A stretch of 64,000 bases of DNA from JBGSMF01 sp041740315 (GTDB lineage: Bacteria > Chloroflexota > Anaerolineae > Fen-1058): NCBI GenBank assembly GCA_041740315.1, contig JBGSMF010000421.1:1-64000 (forward strand). The letters are read 5' to 3'. Of this stretch, positions 33,898-42,903 are shown piece by piece (the stretch's first letter is position 1; the number at the start of each line of letters is the position of its first letter). Under the pieces are notes generated by a model. The model saw only the letters and a program-made list of their open reading frames with translations. It was not told where the DNA came from and did not search any database. The translations under genes were made by a program, and so were the position numbers.

Positions 33898-34929
33898 CTA
33901 ATCATAACGAATGCGCGGGTCTAGGAACGTGTACGTGACATCGGTGATAAGCTGAAATATCACCACCAGCACGGCGATCATCATGACAATGCCCATCATC
34001 ACCGGATAGTCGGTGCGCACCGTATGATCGTAGAACAGCCGGCCCATTCCCGGCCAGGCAAAGATCGCTTCGGTCACCACCGCGCCGCCGAGCAAAAAGG
34101 GCAAATCCAAGCCCACCACTGTCACCAACGGCAAGGCGGCATTTTTAAGGGCGTGGATGAACACGACCCTCCGCTCGGCCAGGCCCTTGGCGCGCGCGGT
34201 GCGAATATAATCCTGCCGGATCACTTCGAGCATACTGCCACGGATATAGCGACTATACCCGGCAATGCTGATAACGGCCAGGGTCGTGACCGGCAGCACC
34301 ATGTGCCAGAGTGTCTGTTGCAGGCTGCGCCCGGCCTGGGGGTCGAACATGCCGCCGGTAGGCAAATAGGGCCAGCCCCAACGCTTGAAATAAATGCCAA
34401 AAATATAAATCAGCCCCAGCCCCAAAAGCGGGATAGGCATAGACAAGCCAATAAAAGAAAGCGCCGCAACCGTGTGATCGTAGAGTGAATACTGTTTGAG
34501 GGCCGAGCTCATTCCGACCACCAGCGAGGCGATTAAAATAAGAATCTCTGAGCTGAGCATCAAGAGAAGCGTGTTAGGCAAACGCTCTGCGATCATTTCC
34601 GTCACCGGGCGGCGCGTGATGAACGATGTGCCCAGGTCGCCGCGCAAAATGCCCTTGCGCGTGCCGTACGTTTCAGGGATAGTGTCACCATCCAGGTCAA
34701 GCTTCATCCAGTCGTTGCCCACCAGCCAGACCACATAGCGCACATAAATCGGCTTATCCAGCCCAAGCTGCCGCGTCAGCCGGATGCGGTCCTCAGACTT
34801 GATCACCTGCCGCCCCCCAAAGGTGGCAAGCGGGTCGCCCATTTCGACCGCCAAGACAAAAATAAGCACGCTGACAATGATCAACAGCGGAATTGACTGT
34901 AGCAAACGGCGAATGACATAGCGGCCCAT
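33898..34929 (-). CDS. Peptide/nickel ABC transporter permease (DppB type)
   Basis: The 343-residue permease starts MGRYVIRRLLQSIPLL, the usual DppB/OppB start, has six membrane segments with a long first outer loop (RQLGLDKPIYVRYVVWL) and the EAA motif RTARAKGLAERRVVFIHALKNA. It follows the binding-protein gene, from which a hairpin separates it. Confidence 0.93.
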   Translation of the reverse strand: MGRYVIRRLLQSIPLLIIVSVLIFVLAVEMGDPLATFGGRQVIKSEDRIRLTRQLGLDKPIYVRYVVWLVGNDWMKLDLDGDTIPETYGTRKGILRGDLGTSFITRRPVTEMIAERLPNTLLLMLSSEILILIASLVVGMSSALKQYSLYDHTVAALSFIGLSMPIPLLGLGLIYIFGIYFKRWGWPYLPTGGMFDPQAGRSLQQTLWHMVLPVTTLAVISIAGYSRYIRGSMLEVIRQDYIRTARAKGLAERRVVFIHALKNAALPLVTVVGLDLPFLLGGAVVTEAIFAWPGMGRLFYDHTVRTDYPVMMGIVMMIAVLVVIFQLITDVTYTFLDPRIRYD

Positions 34930-34959
34930 AAGAAACTCCTGCCCCTGCCCCCCAAAAAG

Positions 34960-34985
34960 CCCTCCCCCGCTGATGCGGGGGAGGG
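34960..34985 (-). terminator. Attenuating hairpin after the binding-protein gene
   Basis: CCCTCCCCCGC (34960-34970) pairs perfectly with 34975-34985 over a 4-nt loop, 18 bases after the stop of the binding-protein gene. On the minus strand it is followed by CTTTTTGG. Such hairpins often let the binding protein be made in excess of the permeases by partial termination or 3' protection. Confidence 0.6.
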
Positions 34986-35002
34986 AAAAAGGGAGAGGGC
35001 TA

Positions 35003-36760
35003 CTATTTCATATCCCACTCGTGGGCATTCCACAGCGGGGTAGCGCCAGAAATCTTGACATTCTGCAAGCTCTTGGACACAGCCCACCAATCTGGGTCAT
35101 CCCACATACTTATCCAGTAAACCTGGTCGCTGAGAATCTCGGCAATCCGGTGGAACATTTTAGCCCGTTCCTGCTGGCGGGCCGGGTCTAAAAGGGTTGC
35201 CTGCGTGCGGAACAGTTCATCCAGTTCCTTGTCGCAGAAAAACTGCCAGTTGGAACCGGCCGGGTTATCGTCTGAAGGAATTTCGCTGCACAGCCAGGCG
35301 TTTATATCCGGGTCGGGGAACGAGCAGGTGGTAGACCACTCGGCAATGTCATACCCGCCGATGGCAATGGGGCCGCTGTCGCCATAGCTGTTCCAGAACA
35401 CGTCGCTGGAAAAGTTGAGCAGCTCGACATCAATGCCGACCTCTTTGAGCATCTGCTGGACAATGACCTGGGTGTTCTTGCGGACTTCGCGCGTGGTGGT
35501 GGCATAGCGCAGCTTGAGCTTGACGCCGTCTTTTTCGCGGATACCGTCAGCGCCTTTCTTCCAGCCAGCTTCATCGAGCAGCTTTTCAGCTCCGGCTTTG
35601 TCATAAGGGATAGGCTTGAGGTCGGGATCGGCCCAGATAGAACCGCTCCAATCCCACAGGGTAAGCGCCGGTTTGGTTCGCCCGTTGAGCAATTCTTGGG
35701 TGATCTTGTCGCGATCCACCGCCATAACAACAGCCCGACGCACATTAACATCGAGCATGGCCGGATGCGCCTTGGTCTTTTCATCGGGGCTCAGGTTAAA
35801 GAACCAAGACTCTTTGTAGCCAGATTCGGCCCGCACAAAGTCAAACGTTCCCAGTTTTTCCAGGTCGGGCATGTCGGCATACGAGATAAAGGTGCCCAGT
35901 TCAACATCGCCGGCCTTGAGCGCGGCAATTTGCGCCGCGTCATCGGGCACAATCTTGAAAAAGATCTGGTTTACCTTAGGCTTGCCCAGCCAAAAATCGG
36001 GGTTGGCTTCAAAGATCAGGTGGCTGCCCGACTGCCATTCTTTGAACAGGAACGGCCCGCAGCTTACGGTAGGGTTGCGGTTCCATTCGGCGTTGTCAAT
36101 CGTCCCATCCTTCTGGAATACTGGTTCCAAGACGTGCTTGGGAAGGGCCTGGGTGGCATTCACATTGGTAAAGATCTTGGAATACCAGGGCGCGTAGGGA
36201 GATTTAAAAGTGACGACAAGTGTATACTTGTCTTTGGCCTCTACTTTTTCCACAAAGGCCTCAAAGGGGTCGCGGCTCTGAACCGCGTTCTTGTCTGACA
36301 TGTTCATCTGCCACGTAAAGACATAATCGTCGGCAGTCAGCGGCGTGCCATCAGACCATTTGACATCTTCGCGCAGCTTGTAGGTAATGACCATGCCATC
36401 GGCTGAAATGCCGCCGTTGGCCACCGTGGGCAATTCCTTGGCAATCCAGGGAATAGGCAGGTTGTTTTCATCAAAAGTAATCAGGCCGGTGGCCAGGTAG
36501 AGATCGCGCGTGACCTGCGCGAACCACATGCTGGTGTAAAGCGGGTTGAGGTTGTCAGGCTCTTGGGTAAAGCTCACGCGGATGACTTTGGGTTTGGCGG
36601 GCGACGGCTCGGTGGGCTTAGCCGGAGCATCGGTGGGCTTGGTTGAAGATTGAGTGGGCGGCGCTTGGGTAGTGGTTCCGCCACAACCAGCCAACAATGC
36701 AACAATGACGAGAATGGCCAGCAGCCATTGGACTATTTGCCTAGTTTTAGGCCTAAACAT
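35003..36760 (-). CDS. Peptide/nickel ABC transporter substrate-binding lipoprotein (family 5)
   Basis: The 585-residue protein has a lipoprotein signal (LLAILVIVALLAGC), a Thr/Pro/Lys-rich tether and a family 5 extracellular solute-binding fold (FTQEPDNLNPLYTS, YKLREDVKWSDGTPLTADDYVFTWQ, NVRRAVVMAVDRDKI). It captures peptides or similar ligands; specificity is unclear. ATG 36760 follows AGGAGG with a 7-base gap; the frame is open upstream but has no site as good. It is first in the five-gene operon. Confidence 0.92.
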   Translation of the reverse strand: MFRPKTRQIVQWLLAILVIVALLAGCGGTTTQAPPTQSSTKPTDAPAKPTEPSPAKPKVIRVSFTQEPDNLNPLYTSMWFAQVTRDLYLATGLITFDENNLPIPWIAKELPTVANGGISADGMVITYKLREDVKWSDGTPLTADDYVFTWQMNMSDKNAVQSRDPFEAFVEKVEAKDKYTLVVTFKSPYAPWYSKIFTNVNATQALPKHVLEPVFQKDGTIDNAEWNRNPTVSCGPFLFKEWQSGSHLIFEANPDFWLGKPKVNQIFFKIVPDDAAQIAALKAGDVELGTFISYADMPDLEKLGTFDFVRAESGYKESWFFNLSPDEKTKAHPAMLDVNVRRAVVMAVDRDKITQELLNGRTKPALTLWDWSGSIWADPDLKPIPYDKAGAEKLLDEAGWKKGADGIREKDGVKLKLRYATTTREVRKNTQVIVQQMLKEVGIDVELLNFSSDVFWNSYGDSGPIAIGGYDIAEWSTTCSFPDPDINAWLCSEIPSDDNPAGSNWQFFCDKELDELFRTQATLLDPARQQERAKMFHRIAEILSDQVYWISMWDDPDWWAVSKSLQNVKISGATPLWNAHEWDMK

Positions 36761-36877
36761 TTCGCTCCTCCTGAGCATATTGGGATAACGAATTTCAAGC
36801 AAGCTGGATGGGCTGCTCGATCTTCGGCTCTGTGAGAAAAGACTCCAGCCTTACCTCCTTTCGCGCCAGCCGTCACC

Positions 36878-36963
36878 CCCCGCAGGTTACACAAACCTAC
36901 GGGAGGACAGCCGGTAACCAAGTTATTCACCCTCCCGCAGGCTTGTTGTAACCTGCGGGAGGG
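36878..36963. repeat. Two related hairpins upstream of the transporter operon
   Basis: CCCTCCCGCAGG (36930-36941) pairs perfectly with 36952-36963 over a 10-nt loop; a similar hairpin built on CCCGCAGGTT / AACCTACGGG lies at about 36878-36902. Both share GCAGGTT/AACCTGC arms and belong to a dispersed palindrome type. The rest of the gap 36761-37085 has no gene. Confidence 0.6.
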
Positions 36964-37085
36964 CAGACAGCCAACATCTACACTGGTATTTTAGCACAAA
37001 TCCACCCAGTGCACAGCAGATGTGCAAATGCGCAGATGCGCAGATGTGGTAAAATTAACAGCACACCATCAGCCGAGGTAAGACC

Positions 37086-37124
37086 ATGCAAATCGCCATC
37101 AATACTGGCAGCCTATCTTTGGAC
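37086..37124 (+). pseudogene. 5' fragment of sugar-phosphate isomerase-like gene, cut by the element
   Basis: ATG 37086 opens MQIAINTGSLSLD, the first beta strand of a TIM-barrel isomerase/epimerase. The frame leaves the gene at 37124, where the integrated element begins. Its continuation is at 53916, in the same frame; the two parts together give 269 residues. Confidence 0.85.
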
Positions 37125-38793
37125 TGCCTAACTCAAAATGCGCCGCTTCGCTGCCGTCAAGCAAACCCAATATATCCACATGCCCATTAGCGTAAACTTC
37201 AACCCTATCACATAGTACCCTAATGATCTCTTGACGTTCTCTCAGTATGGCAAGGCGCTTTTCCTTCGGCTTTGCCATTAAAACCTCTGGTTCTTGGTCA
37301 ATCTCAGGTAAGCGGGTTTCTAACGTTCCCATTAACTCAGTGACATAGGCCAGGCCGTGCGCTACCTTGTCGGCGTTATCCCTCAACTCTATAAGTTGCG
37401 ATAGTGTATTTTGCCAGTGCTGGCGGGCGTCGTTGGTCTCTTGTATTCGGGCGTCAAATTCGTCATCGGTCATCTTGCCGCGTGCGTTTTGCCTCTGGTA
37501 TGTGGCGCGTTCCTGATCAATCTCTGCGAGTTTTTGCCGCGCATGGGCTATATCGCTTGCTGTATCATTGCCTTGCCGTTGGAGTTCGGCTTGACGGTTC
37601 AATATTTGCGCTTGGATTAGCTCAGGATGTTTAATACCATTGTCTACCACGTATCGCCACACGGCCCAGTCTAGCCTTTCGCCATTCCACCAACACGGGC
37701 GGGCGTGTGGCTCATGTGGGTATGCCTCACCAGCATAACAACGATAACAAAATGCCTCTTTGTCGTATCTCTTGCGCGTTCCATCTTTGCGCTTGCACCC
37801 CAACTGATAACGGATTGCTTTAGCACCAATCTTACCCCCACAATCACCACAGTACAAAATTCCTTGAAGCAAGTATACCCCTTTCGCGTTACGTGTCGCC
37901 ATGATTTTATTTTTGTCTATCTTTTCTTGTACCCTTTGCCACAATTCGGGCGTGATTATTTGAGGTATTGTGATTGCGTATTCTGTCCCATCGTCAAAAT
38001 GCCAAATTGCCCTACCTGTATAATCCTCACTTCTCAGCATGGAACTAATTAACCTTGCGTTCCATTCGTGCCTTGTTGCAAAGCCTTTTTGCTCCACACC
38101 CTGCTTTACCAGTTCTGCGCTAATGTCTCTCATGGTCATTCCAGCATCACACCAATGAAAAACCATTTCAACCGCCATAGCCTCTTCGGGTTTAAGAATG
38201 ATAGCCCGCCCGCGCTTGCCTGGTTCTTTGATTGTACTGTAACCATAGCGCCAATACTCCCCAGGCCAGCGACCTTGCTTGAGCGTTCCAAGTTTGCCTA
38301 GCTTGATACGTTCCACACGGCGCTTGTTTTCCTCGCGTCCTATCACCGCCTTGATGTGCAAAACAAAACGGTCAATTGTAGCACCTGTGGCATCTATCAC
38401 CATAACGGGCGGGCGAGTGCCGCGTGCCTTGTCTCCAAGGTCAAGCGCATCCTCTAGTACACTGGCAACTCTCGGATGTCTGACTAGCCTATCATCACGC
38501 CAGCATAGCACTATATCAAAATCGCCCGTCTTGACGCTTTCCAGCATTGTAAGGAATTGTGGGCGATCTGCGCGTTCGCCGCTTGGGTTAACCACTGTGC
38601 CTTTTTTGGGTGTTTGTGTAGCTGTATAATTTTCGGCGTCGGTATATTCGGCTAGAATCTCCCACCCATTATGCTCACAAAACAAACGCATTTGGGCTAG
38701 TTGTTCGTCAATGCTTACATCATCCTCTTTGTTTTGGTCTTCTTTACTAACACGGGCGTACAATACTACCCGCCTCATCTTTTGCTCTGCCAT
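37099..38793 (-). CDS. Large serine recombinase (integrase) with integration-altered C-terminus
   Basis: The 564-residue protein has a resolvase catalytic domain with S16 in YARVSKEDQ, a recombinase domain (about 190-290), a zinc ribbon (CGDCGG...CYRC) and a long coiled coil near 410-470. It should integrate and excise the element. Its last seven residues (PKIGCQY) are read from host DNA beyond attL. In the circular form the same frame would pass the core and continue for 32 other codons, now at 53815-53912, to a TAG followed by a terminator. Upstream lie five 9-bp direct repeats. Start ATG 38793 follows AAGGAC. Confidence 0.92.
   Translation of the reverse strand: MAEQKMRRVVLYARVSKEDQNKEDDVSIDEQLAQMRLFCEHNGWEILAEYTDAENYTATQTPKKGTVVNPSGERADRPQFLTMLESVKTGDFDIVLCWRDDRLVRHPRVASVLEDALDLGDKARGTRPPVMVIDATGATIDRFVLHIKAVIGREENKRRVERIKLGKLGTLKQGRWPGEYWRYGYSTIKEPGKRGRAIILKPEEAMAVEMVFHWCDAGMTMRDISAELVKQGVEQKGFATRHEWNARLISSMLRSEDYTGRAIWHFDDGTEYAITIPQIITPELWQRVQEKIDKNKIMATRNAKGVYLLQGILYCGDCGGKIGAKAIRYQLGCKRKDGTRKRYDKEAFCYRCYAGEAYPHEPHARPCWWNGERLDWAVWRYVVDNGIKHPELIQAQILNRQAELQRQGNDTASDIAHARQKLAEIDQERATYQRQNARGKMTDDEFDARIQETNDARQHWQNTLSQLIELRDNADKVAHGLAYVTELMGTLETRLPEIDQEPEVLMAKPKEKRLAILRERQEIIRVLCDRVEVYANGHVDILGLLDGSEAAHFELGSPKIGCQY
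37116..37124. other. attL core of the integrated element
   Basis: TCTTTGGAC here and TCTTTTGAC at 53907-53915 are the only common bases at the two ends, differing at one position. Short shared cores are usual for serine recombinases. Confidence 0.75.
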
Positions 38794-38814
38794 TGTAACT
38801 TGTCCTTTCGTTTA

Positions 38815-38858
38815 CCTATACCGCCTATACCACCTATACCGCCTATACCCCTATACCG
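38815..38858. repeat. Direct repeats upstream of the serine recombinase
   Basis: Five units of CCTATACCG/A in a row, four of 9 bp and one of 8 bp, lie between the translocase stop (38877) and the recombinase start (38793). On the coding strand they read GGTATAGG. The spacing of about one helical turn suggests a cooperative protein-binding site controlling the recombinase. Confidence 0.75.
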
Positions 38859-38876
38859 TCAAAACGGGGCAAAACC

Positions 38877-40262
38877 CTACCCTGTGAGGCCAGCCAGGGC
38901 CGCCAGATCGGGCGTGATTTTTCTACTGTCCGTTGCATGTGCGGGTTTGGTCAGCCAGCCGCGCCGCTCCCATCGCCGCGCCAGCTCTGCCACTTTTCGG
39001 TTAGTCATCCCCTGCCCCGCGAAAGCCCGCGCCAGGGTGTTGACCTTGAAAGCGCCCCCAAGGTCTTGCACAGCATAGCGAACAAGATCACACTCCAAGT
39101 CACCCAGGGCCAGGCCGGTCGCCGTGTTGCCAGCCAGCCCACGCGCCAGGGCTTGCAGGGCGTCATCACTCAAATAATACCCTTGCAATTCTTGGGGGCC
39201 GCTGCCCAACTTGGCAAGCAAGCGCCCCGGTCGGTCTTGCGGTATATTTTGCGCCCCAGGGCAACCCGCTACTTGGGCCGCGTTACCATCGGCAACCCGA
39301 AACACAAGCCGCGTTGTCAGGTTCACATTGACAACACGGGGCAAGCCGTCAACCGCCGCCGCGTGTTGGGTCGCTGCCCAAAGGATAACCCCCGCGCTCC
39401 GCCCCCGCCGTGCTATGGTCTTTTGGCTTTCCTCTATCGCCCTATTGCCCGCAAAGTCTAGCACTTCGTCAATGACGCACAGCACAAGGGGCAGAGGGTC
39501 AGCCGCCCGCCGATTGTAGCCGCCGATGTCACGCGCCCCGATTGCCGCTAACAGGTCGCCGCGCCGGTCACATTCCACAGCCAGGGCGTCAAGGGCTTGT
39601 TGGGCTTGCGCTTCGGTGTTGGCTATGCTGCCCATCAAGTGAGGGGCCGCCGCCCAGGGTGTTAATTCGCTCCGCTTGGGGTCAACCAAGACAAGCCGCA
39701 AGAGGTCAGGGCTTGCCGACGTTAGCAAAGCCGCCAGCGCCGTGTGTAGCCAGCTTGACTTGCCCGCCCCCGACGTGCCCACAATCAGACTATGGCCCAG
39801 GTCGGGCAGGCTCCGCCACACTGGGCCGGCCCGCCCAACTCCAAGGGGCACACTCAGGGGGTCAGCCGGTCGGGCGTCAAGGTCAAGCTCCGCAAGCTTT
39901 GGCAACCGTTGGGCAGGTTGCGCCGGTTGCAAGCGCACAGCATACACAAGACCGGGCTTGGTCAAAATAAAAACGTCTTTGCGCGTTGCCGCCGCCAGGG
40001 TCGCCTTAACCTTTTGGCTTGCCAGGGCCAACACGTCAAAATGATATAGCCGCCCCACGTCAACCGTAAAGCTTGCCCAACTATCGCCCCATAACTCGGC
40101 ACTCTCAAAGCAAACAGTAAAAAGCCGCCCGTCAAGGTCTTTGTGTGTAAAGCCCAAACGGTCAAGGGCCGCTAGTATTTGCGCCCCCGCCCGCTCCGCT
40201 TCTCGAATTGGCAAGGTGGGCAGGTTGCGCGTGTTGTTTGTTGTGGTTAGTTGTGCGCTCAT
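38877..40262 (-). CDS. FtsK/SpoIIIE-type DNA translocase (TraB-like)
   Basis: The 461-residue ATPase has Walker A GTSGAGKSS (162-170), LVLVDPKRSELTPW, Walker B LVLCVIDE (about 255-262) and a C-terminal winged-helix-like region (NRKVAELARRWERRGWL) resembling FtsK gamma or TraB tails. It has no membrane segments, so the membrane proteins encoded just upstream may anchor it. In Streptomyces plasmids a single TraB translocase moves double-stranded plasmid DNA between cells; the neighbouring SpdB-like gene supports that reading. It overlaps the upstream gene by four bases. Confidence 0.88.
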   Translation of the reverse strand: MSAQLTTTNNTRNLPTLPIREAERAGAQILAALDRLGFTHKDLDGRLFTVCFESAELWGDSWASFTVDVGRLYHFDVLALASQKVKATLAAATRKDVFILTKPGLVYAVRLQPAQPAQRLPKLAELDLDARPADPLSVPLGVGRAGPVWRSLPDLGHSLIVGTSGAGKSSWLHTALAALLTSASPDLLRLVLVDPKRSELTPWAAAPHLMGSIANTEAQAQQALDALAVECDRRGDLLAAIGARDIGGYNRRAADPLPLVLCVIDEVLDFAGNRAIEESQKTIARRGRSAGVILWAATQHAAAVDGLPRVVNVNLTTRLVFRVADGNAAQVAGCPGAQNIPQDRPGRLLAKLGSGPQELQGYYLSDDALQALARGLAGNTATGLALGDLECDLVRYAVQDLGGAFKVNTLARAFAGQGMTNRKVAELARRWERRGWLTKPAHATDSRKITPDLAALAGLTG

Positions 40263-40984
40263 TTGCCATGCTCCAAAACATAATCTTCAAACATTTGAAT
40301 TGATACAGGGTCGGTTATCACTTCAAAGTCTAGCCCGCGTGTGTTGCGTTCTGTAAATTCGCCGTCAATGGCTTGGGCGTCATCCGATGATTGCGCCGGG
40401 GGCAGGTCAGCCGGGCCGGTTGCCGCTTTGCTTGCTTTGCGCTCGATTGCCCGCAAGGTCATCACTACCCGCCCAAAAACAAAAGCCAGGCCAGCCAGGC
40501 CCAGGGCAAAAGCCGAGTATAAAAAAACTTCGGTTGCTTGTGCGCTCCGCTCTTGTCGGTTGCGCTCCGCTTCGGCTTGGGTGTAGGCTTGCTTGGTTGC
40601 TTGCGCGTCAATGGCCGCGCTTGTTGCTCTAGCTTGGGCGTCTTGCGCTTGTTGTGTTGCGGTTGCAAAGACAGCCCCCGCCGTTGCCGTTGCCTCTATC
40701 ACTTGCCGGGTCGCCATTCCATCAAGGGCTTGCCGGGTTGCCTGTGCTTCATTCGCTTGGCGTGTGGCAAGGGCCGCTTGGGCTTGCCGGGTTAGCTCTA
40801 CACTTTGGGCTTGCCGTGTTGCCTGTTGCGCCTGTTGCCACTGTTGCGCTTGCGCCGTCGCTACTGCCAAAGTCGCCACGGCTCCATCTATGGGCGATTG
40901 CGCCCCGATGGGCAGGGCCAGCCCCAGGGCAACCAAGACGGCCCCGGCCATTGTCGCCAGTGTAACAACTAGTCGCGCTCTCAT
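40259..40984 (-). CDS. Membrane protein with ATRQA-rich coiled region
   Basis: The 241-residue protein has an N-terminal membrane segment (8-28), an Ala/Gln/Thr/Arg-rich repetitive stretch (about 45-145, recurring ATRQA), a second membrane segment (about 152-172) and an acidic cytoplasmic tail. The repetitive part should lie outside as a long helix. No family is recognised. Four-base overlaps link it to the translocase and the next gene, so it is probably part of the transfer complex. Confidence 0.75.
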   Translation of the reverse strand: MRARLVVTLATMAGAVLVALGLALPIGAQSPIDGAVATLAVATAQAQQWQQAQQATRQAQSVELTRQAQAALATRQANEAQATRQALDGMATRQVIEATATAGAVFATATQQAQDAQARATSAAIDAQATKQAYTQAEAERNRQERSAQATEVFLYSAFALGLAGLAFVFGRVVMTLRAIERKASKAATGPADLPPAQSSDDAQAIDGEFTERNTRGLDFEVITDPVSIQMFEDYVLEHGK

Positions 40985-41787
40985 TCGCTTGCCTCTAGTA
41001 ACTTTTGCTCAAAGCCCGCCACTTGGGCCGGGTCATCAATAATCGTTATCTTGGGCAATCGCCCCGCAACACCCGCCCCCGCGCTAATGGCCGCCGTGAT
41101 TAACTTGGCGGTATCCTCTGGCTTGCGCGTTTCACTCACACCAAACAGGGCTTGGGGTCGGGTCGCCGCGCTCATAAGTTGCACGGCTTGGGCTTGGCTT
41201 GCAATCTGGACATGCGCCCCTTCAGTTGCCGACAATGGAGCGTCAACCGTTGCTTGGCCGATGGGCAGGCCGGCCCGCTCCGCCACTGCCCCCGCTATGC
41301 TTGGGGTCGTATATATGGTGGTAGGGCCAATGGCCCGGTTTGGGTCGTGGACTATAACGCCCCCCGCCACAGGCTTGACAATGACCGGGAAAATGCCCGC
41401 CGCATTGGGCCGGGTTTCATTCGCCCGCTTGTTTACCCATCCGACAAGCGCCAGCGCCAGCCCTACACAGGCAATCAAAACGCCAGCGCCCAGGCCAATA
41501 TAGGTCAATCGCTTGCCCATCGCCGCCGCCGCTCTGGCGTCATTCTCAGCTTGGGCGTCAATGGCCGCTTTGTCAGCCAGCGCCTTTGCTCTAGCTGCCT
41601 CTTGTTGGGCCAGGAGGGCAACCCGCGCCGCGTTCGCCTCTGCCTGCGGATTGTGGGCAACCAGCCCGCCGTCATTCCACTGGAAAGTGTAACCCGCTAT
41701 GCTTGCACTACCCGCACAAATGACCGCACCAATAATGGCAAGCAAGATAATGACCGTCAAGATGTTTGCCGCGCTTTGTTGCCGCAT
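40981..41787 (-). CDS. Membrane protein of the transfer module
   Basis: The 268-residue protein has membrane segments at about 8-30 and 95-117, flanking an Ala-rich helical stretch (NAARVALLAQQEAARAKALADKAAIDAQAENDA is its centre in part), and a soluble C-terminal half. It has the same plan as the gene downstream and may have arisen from it by duplication followed by divergence. No family is recognised. It lies 12 bases after the DUF2637 gene. Confidence 0.72.
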   Translation of the reverse strand: MRQQSAANILTVIILLAIIGAVICAGSASIAGYTFQWNDGGLVAHNPQAEANAARVALLAQQEAARAKALADKAAIDAQAENDARAAAAMGKRLTYIGLGAGVLIACVGLALALVGWVNKRANETRPNAAGIFPVIVKPVAGGVIVHDPNRAIGPTTIYTTPSIAGAVAERAGLPIGQATVDAPLSATEGAHVQIASQAQAVQLMSAATRPQALFGVSETRKPEDTAKLITAAISAGAGVAGRLPKITIIDDPAQVAGFEQKLLEASE

Positions 41788-41799
41788 GGCTCACCCCCT

Positions 41800-42681
41800 C
41801 TAGTTTGTGACCGGCTCATTGACCGGCTCACTTGATACCGCCAAAGTCTCAAATAACACTGGCTCCAAACCATGACCATTTCGCTTGATACGGCCCGCCT
41901 GGCTCAGTTCGGCCACGTCGCGCTTGATAGTTGCGACTGACACCCCCAACCGCTGCGCCAGGTCGGGATAACTGATACCGCGCTCCGATTCGATGATACC
42001 GACAAGTTGCGCCTGCCTTGTTTCCTTTTGCGCCTGCCTGGTATCATTCGCCAGGCCCAGGGCTTCGAGGTCGCCGGGCACAAAGCCGCCCGCCGTGATA
42101 CCGTCGCCGGTGTCATTTGCCGACAAAACGCCCCGCTTGACGGCCCGCCGCTCTTTTTTCAAAGTGTCAATTTCAGCCGCCAGGGTATCACGTTGGGCGC
42201 TCAAATTGTCGGCTTGTTGGCCCAGGTCGGTTAACTCGGCTTGCGCCAGTGATACCGCCTCTTGCATAGTTCGCAAGGTTTGTGATACTCCGCTCCGCCG
42301 CACTTCGCTTTTGACTTGGCTCATTAGAGTTTCAAAGCTCAATAGCAGGGCAACCGGGGCCACACTGGCAATGATACGGGCCAGCAAGTCAGCGGGTGCA
42401 TGGGCAATGTTTAGCCCAACACTAGCCGCCGAAAAGATCACGACCAAAGCAAAGGGCCACAAGGCCCGCTCACCTAAAAGGCTATTGCGTAACACGGCCA
42501 AGCTAAACACAACCAGCGCCCCATCTACCACGAAAGGCCACAAAAAGCCCAGGCGGGCGTCAATGGCCCCGCTGCCCACAGCCAGGGCCAGCAAGTTGTC
42601 ATAGCTCAAAACAAATGAGACAACCGCCAGGGCAAAAACCAAACCACTGCTTGCTATTGAAATAACCTTTGTCGCTTTCAT
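41800..42681 (-). CDS. DUF2637 (SpdB-like) membrane protein with coiled coil and winged helix
   Basis: The 293-residue protein starts with four membrane segments in the DUF2637 pattern (SFVLSYDNLLALAVGSG, LGFLWPFVVDGALVVFSLAVL, WPFALVVIFSAASVGLN, IIASVAPVALLLSFE). A coiled coil (about 135-190) and a winged helix (ISYPDLAQRLGVSVATIKRDVAELSQ is its core, about 235-262) follow. DUF2637 proteins are typical of actinomycete plasmids and AICEs, where Spd proteins help spread of the plasmid through the mycelium. The winged helix suggests binding to element DNA. Confidence 0.8.
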   Translation of the reverse strand: MKATKVISIASSGLVFALAVVSFVLSYDNLLALAVGSGAIDARLGFLWPFVVDGALVVFSLAVLRNSLLGERALWPFALVVIFSAASVGLNIAHAPADLLARIIASVAPVALLLSFETLMSQVKSEVRRSGVSQTLRTMQEAVSLAQAELTDLGQQADNLSAQRDTLAAEIDTLKKERRAVKRGVLSANDTGDGITAGGFVPGDLEALGLANDTRQAQKETRQAQLVGIIESERGISYPDLAQRLGVSVATIKRDVAELSQAGRIKRNGHGLEPVLFETLAVSSEPVNEPVTN

Positions 42682-42686
42682 TGTCC

Positions 42687-42863
42687 TTATCCCCTCCGCC
42701 GCGCCGACTTGGGCCGGCTCAGTCGGTCAATCAGCCGATCAATGGCCGCCATGCCTTCAAGTAAATCAAAGGTTGCCCGCCGCTGCTTTTCCATCCGGGC
42801 ACCCGCTGCTTGTGCTTTCGCCTTGGTCGCCTTCAAAAACTTTAGATCGTCCTTTGTAGCCAT
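42687..42863 (-). CDS. Small basic protein
   Basis: This 58-residue Lys/Arg-rich, probably helical protein (MATKDDLKFLKATK start) has no recognised family. The frame is open to an ATG at 42881, but GGAGGG overlaps that start region and AAAGG precedes ATG 42863. Its stop is five bases before the DUF2637 gene. Confidence 0.55.
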   Translation of the reverse strand: MATKDDLKFLKATKAKAQAAGARMEKQRRATFDLLEGMAAIDRLIDRLSRPKSARRRG

Positions 42864-42903
42864 TTGCCTTTTACCCTCCATTTCGACTAGGCCGGTTAAA
42901 CAA

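Noticed and set aside
37000..37130. tRNA gene as integration target of the element
   Set aside because: No cloverleaf or T-loop sequence was seen; the target is the protein-coding isomerase gene.
38815..38858. Nine-base direct repeats as a CRISPR array
   Set aside because: Units are contiguous with no spacers and far too short for CRISPR repeats.
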